The notes below the pieces were generated by a model. It was not told where the DNA came from. It worked only from the letters and a program-made list of their open reading frames with translations, and made no database searches. The translations under genes and the position numbers were made by a program. Below, piece after piece: positions 58,967-64,000 of a DNA stretch of 64,000 nt. This DNA comes from Acetobacter sp. UBA5411 (GTDB lineage Bacteria; Pseudomonadota; Alphaproteobacteria; Acetobacterales; Acetobacteraceae). Position 1 is the stretch's first letter; each line of letters begins with the position of its first letter. The stretch covers positions 1 to 64,000 of the forward strand of contig NZ_DHNR01000010.1 of the NCBI RefSeq assembly GCF_002409645.1, read 5' to 3'.

Positions 58967-59578
58967 ATGACACTCGATGTTGCCAGCGCCATTCTTGCAC
59001 GTCGTGCGACCAAGGTGTTCGATGCCGGACATCGCATGCCAGAGGAGGATCTCGAGACCATCCTCGGGCTGGCCCGCCGGATGCCGACGGCGTTCAATAT
59101 CCAGAACTGGCGCTTCGTGGTGGTGAGCGATACGGACCTGCGCCGTGAAATCCGCAAGGTTGCCTGGGACCAGCCGCAGGTGACCGATGCGTCCGCGTTG
59201 CTGATCCTGTGCGCCGACATCAGGGCGTGGGAGAAATCTCCTGTCCGTTACTGGGAAAATGCAGGGCCAGAGACACAGGAAATCATGGTGGGCGCCATCG
59301 ATCAGTATTATCGCGGACGTGAGCAGGTGCAGCGCGATGAAGGCATGCGCTCCTGCGGCATGGCGGCGGGCGCGATCATGCTTCTGGCAGAGAGCATGGG
59401 TTACGCCACCTGCCCCATGGACGGGTTCGACTTTGAGGCCGTTGGCAAGCTGATCCATCTGCCGGAAGACCATGAGATCGTCATGTTCGTAGCCCTCGGC
59501 AAGCCTGCGAAAGATCCTTATCCCACGGGAGGGATCCTGCCTGCGTCTGAAATCATCATCCGGAATACGTTTAGCTGA
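58967..59578 (+). CDS. Nitroreductase family FMN oxidoreductase
   Basis: The 203-residue protein shows the nitroreductase pattern: ILARRATKVFDAG (FMN phosphate-binding Arg residues), RRMPTAFNIQNWRFVVVSD and the C-terminal GMAAGAIMLLAESMGYATCP. LPEDHEIVMFVALGKPAKDP follows. These enzymes reduce quinones, nitroaromatics or enones with NAD(P)H. AGGAG before the ATG at 58967 fixes the start; the frame is open to 58910. It is the last gene of the run from the MocR regulator and ends at a strong hairpin. Confidence 0.88.
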   Translation: MTLDVASAILARRATKVFDAGHRMPEEDLETILGLARRMPTAFNIQNWRFVVVSDTDLRREIRKVAWDQPQVTDASALLILCADIRAWEKSPVRYWENAGPETQEIMVGAIDQYYRGREQVQRDEGMRSCGMAAGAIMLLAESMGYATCPMDGFDFEAVGKLIHLPEDHEIVMFVALGKPAKDPYPTGGILPASEIIIRNTFS

Positions 59579-59589
59579 AGACCAGTTTT

Positions 59590-59626
59590 CAGTGAGTGCA
59601 TGGCGCTGTCTGCCATGCACTCACTG
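59590..59626. terminator. 15-base-pair hairpin between convergent genes
   Basis: CAGTGAGTGCATGGC (59590-59604) and GCCATGCACTCACTG (59612-59626) are perfect reverse complements around a seven-base loop, between the nitroreductase and aquaporin-like genes. A T tract is lacking, but the stem and position make a bidirectional transcription end likely. Confidence 0.6.
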
Positions 59627-59636
59627 ATTGATGCCA

Positions 59637-60710
59637 TCACTCAGCAGCTTTCGTGCTGCCGTCTCCGGCTTCCTTTTGTATCTTCTGTACAGCCTCAAGA
59701 TGCTGTTTATATTCCTCATAATGCTCTGGAGCCGCGTGCACGAAATGCGGATCTTCCATATGGGGAACACGGCCATGATGTCCAAAATTGACAAGGCGGG
59801 CTTCAGCAAGATGAAGTTTGCCCAGGATATCGGCCTTGATGGCGATTACAGCCAGCGATGACCCGACGAATGGACCGAGAAGATAAACCCACAGACCGCT
59901 CCAGTTGCCCGCATACAGGTCCGGTCCAAATGTACGGGCGAAGTTGGCACTGTTTCCTGAAATCCAGGCTGTAAGCGGATTCATCACAAAAAAGAAAATC
60001 CCTCCGATCCACGGAGTGACCCATTTATGACGGGGATGCGCGGCCAGCCAGTAGAGTGTGGCGATCAGCAGACCCGTTACCAACGTCTCAGACCCCAAGG
60101 CATACCAGATTGAAAGCCCCGTATAGGGCGTCGTCGCGCCATAATGGGTGACAACCGCATCGATCTTCCAAGAGGAAGCAATATATCCCAGGCAATAAAC
60201 GATCGTCGTTCCCAGCACTGCGCCAATAATCTGGGCAATGATATAACCTAACGCATCAATCCAGACGATTTTCTTCGACAGCATGAAGGCCAGCGTCACC
60301 GATGGATTCAGGTGCGCTCCACTGACTTTTCCAAAAGGCGTCATGGCTGCGGCTGTTCCCGCCAGACCGAAACAGAGACCACAAAGAGCTGCCTGCAACG
60401 CCGGGTAAGCACTGAGCAGTTTGCCCAGAAAGGTGTCGGGCGCTGACAGAACGATAACGCAGGCCAGACCGATCACCATCAGCACGGCTGTGGCAACCAG
60501 TTCGCACATATAAAGCCGCCAATGAAACGGGCGTTCCGGATGTGGTTCACCAGCGAGTGGACGGTCATGAAAATGAATATGAAAGTGCGGCCAATGAATA
60601 GGCGGCAATTTCACATGTGGAAGATGGAAGTGTGGCAGGTGAAGATGCGGTAGATGCGCGTGCCAGTCCTTATGCTTCTTTTTATCCTGTGCCATCTCTT
60701 GCTTCACCAT
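59637..60710 (-). CDS. Aquaporin/MIP-family channel with His-rich N-terminus
   Basis: The 357-residue protein has the six-helix MIP fold from about residue 62. The first pore box is NPS in GAHLNPSVTLAF. The second is NFA in GNSANFARTFGPDL instead of the canonical NPA, while the selectivity-filter Arg is kept. Before the fold lies a cytoplasmic segment with 15 His between residues 13 and 63, arranged in five-residue units (HLPHL, HLPHF, HLPHV). The C-terminal tail of about 60 residues is charged and also has several His. The start is taken as the ATG at 60710 with AGGGA ten bases upstream. The substrate (water, glycerol, acid or other) is open. Confidence 0.86.
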   Translation of the reverse strand: MVKQEMAQDKKKHKDWHAHLPHLHLPHFHLPHVKLPPIHWPHFHIHFHDRPLAGEPHPERPFHWRLYMCELVATAVLMVIGLACVIVLSAPDTFLGKLLSAYPALQAALCGLCFGLAGTAAAMTPFGKVSGAHLNPSVTLAFMLSKKIVWIDALGYIIAQIIGAVLGTTIVYCLGYIASSWKIDAVVTHYGATTPYTGLSIWYALGSETLVTGLLIATLYWLAAHPRHKWVTPWIGGIFFFVMNPLTAWISGNSANFARTFGPDLYAGNWSGLWVYLLGPFVGSSLAVIAIKADILGKLHLAEARLVNFGHHGRVPHMEDPHFVHAAPEHYEEYKQHLEAVQKIQKEAGDGSTKAAE

Positions 60711-61309
60711 CTTCAACAATTCCCTGAATACATATTGGGATTGGATGTGAAATGTTCAATATAACATTTTCTTGATTAGCTTATGTTACACATAAATAAA
60801 TGTCATTTTTTCTAACGATCATTGAAATGGAAAATATTTTCAAATTATTATGTATTTTTATTGCTTAATATTGATATTTATAATGCATTTTATATTCAAA
60901 AATTAAAATAATTACCATCTTATCCAACGGATAAATATTTCGTTGTTAAGCAAGGTTACAGGAAAAGCATTCCGCGCGAGAAAAATGGAGTGGATGATAG
61001 GCCTCCCCCCTTAGACTGGTGCCTCCCGTAGTTCGAAAGCGTGCGCCTGTTCCAAAACCTGTCAGGGTCGGTGTGATATCGTGGTTACAGGAGCAGATTG
61101 TGTTTCCGAAACAGGCGAGATTTAACGCTGACCAAGAGGCATCAGGAGCCCTGACTGCTTCTCAATCCATGGCGGCATCAACGGCCAAAGCCCCCCACGT
61201 TCTGAATATCTTATCCCAACGCGGGTGTTTGTTTACAAGTGATTGACATTCGCCGGTTAGTTTAATCTCCAAACTTTATCAAAAAGCTTTAAATCAAAGG
61301 GTTATTCAG
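60711..61309. other. AT-rich spacer with a GC-richer patch
   Basis: About 600 bases without a convincing gene. 60730-60960 is strongly AT-rich. 60985-61245 is GC-richer and has coding-like composition, but the only plus-strand frame there (61019-61246, 75 residues) lacks a ribosome site and any recognised motif. It may be a decayed gene or mobile-element remnant. The end should contain the promoter of the TPR lipoprotein gene. Confidence 0.5.
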
Positions 61310-62059
61310 TTGAAACCATTAACACGTCATACAGGACTCATTGGATGTCTGTTGCTGGCTGCGTGCTCCCACCCTCCGGCGACACTGGACAGGCAGCTCT
61401 CCGTTTCGGACATCGAAATTCAGAATGGTGAAGTGGAAAACGCCCTTCCACAGTTGGTTGAACTGAATCAGAGCTACCCCAACAATCCAGCTGTTCTTCT
61501 CCGACTTGCCAGAATCCATGAGGCGCTGGGAAGAGAAACGGCGGCCATCGAATTTTACAAGAAAATCATCGCCATCAACCATGATTCCAAAGATGGCTGG
61601 ATGGGCCTCGTCAAAATATACATGCGACGCAAACCGGAGACAGCACTGACCATTCTGGAAAACATGGTCAAGCTCTACCCTGATGATCCCCATATCGTCG
61701 ATGATTACGGTGTGGCTCTGGATCTGAACGGCCATTACACCGAAGCGCAGAACGAGTACAAACGAGCGATCCAGATTGATCCCAGCATGGTCTCGCCAGA
61801 AGTCAATCTCGGTCTTTCCATCGGTCTGTCAGGGGATATTTCCAAGGGGCTGGCCATCATCAAGCCTTACGCCGTCACAGGAGACGCAACACCACGGACA
61901 CGGGAAAATTATGCCCTCCTCCTCATCGCTGCCGGACGCACAGAAGACGCCAAGACCGTTCTGATCTCCTATCTTCCTCCCGATGCGGCAGCCGCCAAAT
62001 TCAACAAGCTCTCGGAATTCTGGACACTCCACGCAGACGACAAAAAACAACCTTCCTGA
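61310..62059 (+). CDS. TPR lipoprotein (TadD-like)
   Basis: The 249-residue product has a lipoprotein signal (LIGCLLLAACS, lipidated Cys at residue 19) and four or more TPR motifs. These include NPAVLLRLARIHEALGRETA, PHIVDDYGVALDLNGHYTEA and SPEVNLGLSIGLSGDISKG. The TTG start is supported by AAAGGG eight bases upstream. The layout resembles TadD of Flp pilus systems, but no other tad gene is in the window, so this is a resemblance only. Confidence 0.8.
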   Translation: MKPLTRHTGLIGCLLLAACSHPPATLDRQLSVSDIEIQNGEVENALPQLVELNQSYPNNPAVLLRLARIHEALGRETAAIEFYKKIIAINHDSKDGWMGLVKIYMRRKPETALTILENMVKLYPDDPHIVDDYGVALDLNGHYTEAQNEYKRAIQIDPSMVSPEVNLGLSIGLSGDISKGLAIIKPYAVTGDATPRTRENYALLLIAAGRTEDAKTVLISYLPPDAAAAKFNKLSEFWTLHADDKKQPS

Positions 62060-62430
62060 CGACCAGAACGCATTCGAAAATATGCCTTTATTTCACATGA
62101 TGAATCGCAAGAAATATTTCTCATAAAGACAATTGGGATAATCGAAGGATCATATCCTTAACAGAAAAGTGATTATACCCTTCTTGCACCACATCCTCTC
62201 GCTTCTATCATGACAAACAGAAATGGCTGAACGCACCGGGTAAAATCCTTTGCGTATCAGGCATAACCGCGGGTGCATCAGTTCCTTCTGATAACAAAAC
62301 CAGATTTTACCACTGATACTTTTCTGATCTGTCACAGGCGCGGTCAGTCGTCGCCGACAATGCACGAAGTCACTTTCCTGACGCCACAATATGGAACGAA
62401 CTCAACATTCATATCGTTGAGGAGAAAAGC
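62060..62430. other. Intergenic region without a recognised gene
   Basis: These 371 bases separate the TPR lipoprotein and the amidohydrolase. No coding frame, terminator or strong repeat was seen. The amidohydrolase promoter should be here. Confidence 0.55.
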
Positions 62431-63801
62431 ATGGAGTTTGTAATGAGACGTTTTTATCTGGCAACGGCGGCAGCCTTACTCTCGGCCTCTCCTGCTCTTG
62501 CGGACTCCTCGCCCGTTACCGCCCTCACCCACGTGCGCATTATCGACGGCACGGAAGCCCCTCCTGTCGAAGACGCCACACTCGTCATGCAGGGTGGTCG
62601 CATTCTGGCAGTTGGGAAAAATATCAGCATCCCCAAACATGCCCGTATTCTGGATCGTTCCGGCGATACGGTTCTCCCCGGTATCATTTCCGATCACAGC
62701 CATGTCGGACAATATGAAGGCGTCACAACCGGCCCTCAGTTTTACACCCGTCCCATTATCCTCTCCGAGCTTGAACAATATCGTCGCTACGGCGTGACCA
62801 CGGTTACGGCGCTCGGTAACAATGCACCGGACGTGTTCGATCCCCTGCGGCGCGACGCCCATGCAGGCAAGACACCATCCGATCTTTTCGGCGTGGATCA
62901 GGGCATCGGTGTTCCCAAGGGCGCACCTCCGGTCAATGTTGCCGCAGACCAGCTCTTTCGTCCCAAGACCCCAGAGGAAGCCCGCCGCAACGTGGACACC
63001 ATGGCGGACGAAGGCACTGATCTGATAAAGATCTGGGTCGATGATTTCGACGGCACCCTGCCGGTAAAAATGTCTCCGGAAGTTATCTCCGCTGTCGTGG
63101 ATGAATCTCACAAACGCAATCTGCGTGTCGCCGCGCACATTCATGATCTCGACGACGCCGAGCATGTCGTTGCCGCCGGTGTGGACATCCTCGCCCACGG
63201 CATACGGGATCAACCCGTTCCTCCCGCTTTGATCGAAAAGCTGAAATCCGGGAACATCTGGTACATCGCGACACTGCAGCTTGATGAAGCCAGCACGGCA
63301 TGGGCAGACCAGTCCCCTTGGACCAAAACGCCATTCACTGTTGCGGGTCTATCGATGCCGCTTCTTCAGCAGGTGAGCGATCCAGCCTGGCAGCAGAAAC
63401 ACACCACCGGGAAGCAGGCCGACTTTGCCCGCACGTCCCTTGCGATGAACCTGCAGAACCTCAAGACGCTCTACGATGCAGGCGTCAGAATCGGCTTTGG
63501 AACCGACAGCGGCGCGATGCCGCTCCGCGTGCCCGGAGTGGCTGAGCATCGCGAACTCGCCCTGACCGTTCAGGCTGGACTGACCCCGCTCACGGCCATT
63601 CATCTCGCCACCCAGAACGCTGCCGACCTGCTGCATCTGTCTGATCGGGGCGTTATCGCCGCCGGAAAGCGCGCCGATCTTCTGGTCGTCTCCGGCAACC
63701 CCGCAGTCACTATCGGCGACACCGACAGGATTGTTGAAACATGGGAGAACGGAACGGCTGTAGCTGGCCCGATCCCTCTTAATTCAGAAGGAAAGAACTG
63801 A
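62431..63801 (+). CDS. Exported amidohydrolase (imidazolonepropionase-like)
   Basis: The 456-residue protein has a signal peptide (FYLATAAALLSASPALA) and an amidohydrolase fold. The N-terminal beta part has THVRIIDGTEAPPVEDATLV, the metal motif here reads IISDHSHVG, and later residues are RVAAHIHDLDDAEHVVAAG, ILAHGIRDQ and the catalytic-Asp region FGTDSGAMPLRV. The first motif has Asp-His-Ser-His where the family often has Asp-x-His-x-His. GAGGAG six bases before the ATG supports the start. Its stop overlaps the aldo/keto reductase start by one base. Confidence 0.87.
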   Translation: MEFVMRRFYLATAAALLSASPALADSSPVTALTHVRIIDGTEAPPVEDATLVMQGGRILAVGKNISIPKHARILDRSGDTVLPGIISDHSHVGQYEGVTTGPQFYTRPIILSELEQYRRYGVTTVTALGNNAPDVFDPLRRDAHAGKTPSDLFGVDQGIGVPKGAPPVNVAADQLFRPKTPEEARRNVDTMADEGTDLIKIWVDDFDGTLPVKMSPEVISAVVDESHKRNLRVAAHIHDLDDAEHVVAAGVDILAHGIRDQPVPPALIEKLKSGNIWYIATLQLDEASTAWADQSPWTKTPFTVAGLSMPLLQQVSDPAWQQKHTTGKQADFARTSLAMNLQNLKTLYDAGVRIGFGTDSGAMPLRVPGVAEHRELALTVQAGLTPLTAIHLATQNAADLLHLSDRGVIAAGKRADLLVVSGNPAVTIGDTDRIVETWENGTAVAGPIPLNSEGKN

Positions 63802-64000
63802 TGGAGTACCGCCTTCTTGGTCGATCCGGTCTGAAAGTCTCAACGCTGATCCTCGGCACGATGACGTTTGGAGGTAAGGGTGAATTCGCCAAGATCGGCA
63901 ACACCGACCTGAACGGCGCAAGACGTCAGATCGACATGGCGCTTGATGCAGGCGTGAACATGCTTGATACCGCCGACGTCTATTCTGACGGCGTCTCGGA
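63801..64000 (+). CDS. Aldo/keto reductase (3' partial)
   Basis: The first 66 codons encode MEYRLLGRSGLKVSTLILGT followed by MTFGG and, further on, MLDTADVYSDGVSE. This is the standard N-terminus of an NADPH-dependent aldo/keto reductase, including the catalytic Asp and Tyr of the DTADVY motif. The gene runs off the window. It starts in a TGATG overlap with the amidohydrolase, so the two are co-translated. Confidence 0.92.
   Translation, partial: MEYRLLGRSGLKVSTLILGTMTFGGKGEFAKIGNTDLNGARRQIDMALDAGVNMLDTADVYSDGVS

Noticed and set aside
61019..61246. 75-residue plus-strand frame
   Set aside because: No ribosome site, no motif and an atypical composition; kept only as a possible remnant.
61310..62059. 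A Flp/Tad pilus locus around the TadD-like lipoprotein
   Set aside because: No other tad or pilin gene is present in the flanking sequence.

Overview
The window is a contiguous piece of a GC-rich alphaproteobacterial chromosome, most likely an acetic acid bacterium (Acetobacteraceae). The reasons are the gene content and protein style: an alphaproteobacterial division and cell-wall cluster, a hopanoid transporter (HpnN), pyruvate phosphate dikinase with its regulatory kinase, a class II DAHP synthase, and a large repeat adhesin ending in a Hint domain. Family membership is inferred; the genus cannot be fixed from the sequence alone. No tRNA, rRNA, CRISPR array or intact insertion sequence was seen.

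Layout. 1-10.7 kb is the distal half of the dcw cluster (murD partial, ftsW, murG, murC, murB, ddl, ftsQ, ftsA, then ftsZ after a 110-bp gap), with nearly every junction a stop/start overlap, closed by a clear terminator. 10.9-17.1 kb holds lpxC, bamD, recN and ligA (envelope biogenesis and DNA repair). 17.3-21.0 kb holds ppdK and its kinase/pyrophosphorylase. 21.1-24.4 kb on the minus strand holds a small acidic protein, nicotinate phosphoribosyltransferase and DAHP synthase.

24.9-30.0 kb is an accessory catabolic cassette: a class III PLP enzyme, an APH-fold small-molecule kinase and an APC permease transcribed together, divergent from an AraC-type regulator that is interrupted by an in-frame amber codon. 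30.2-38.1 kb returns to mostly housekeeping genes (M32 carboxypeptidase, AlkB, AI-2E family permease, def-fmt-truA, some unknown exported proteins). It is followed by a small AT-rich island, hpnN, a DUF4132 protein, a Tat-type metallophosphoesterase and an MFS exporter.

47.4-49.6 kb encodes a DyP peroxidase with a C-terminal encapsulin-loading peptide, the encapsulin shell itself and an 80-residue internally duplicated protein: a peroxidase nanocompartment locus. 49.7-53.5 kb is one 1259-residue repeat adhesin with an inserted unknown domain and a C-terminal Hint domain. 54.0-59.6 kb is a MocR-type regulator followed by a same-strand run: a monooxygenase-like protein, a Tm-1-like UPF0261 protein, a PEP-hydrolase-like TIM barrel, an exported royal-jelly-type propeller and a nitroreductase. 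The UPF0261 and TIM-barrel pair matches the two halves of the plant Tm-1 protein, and no pathway is evident for the operon. 59.6-64 kb has a histidine-rich aquaporin-family channel with altered NPA boxes, an AT-rich spacer, a TPR lipoprotein, an exported amidohydrolase and the start of an aldo/keto reductase.

The places most worth following are the encapsulin locus with its small third gene, the MocR/Tm-1-like operon, the Hint adhesin with its inserted domain, the His-rich channel, and the kinase/PLP-enzyme cassette with a broken regulator.
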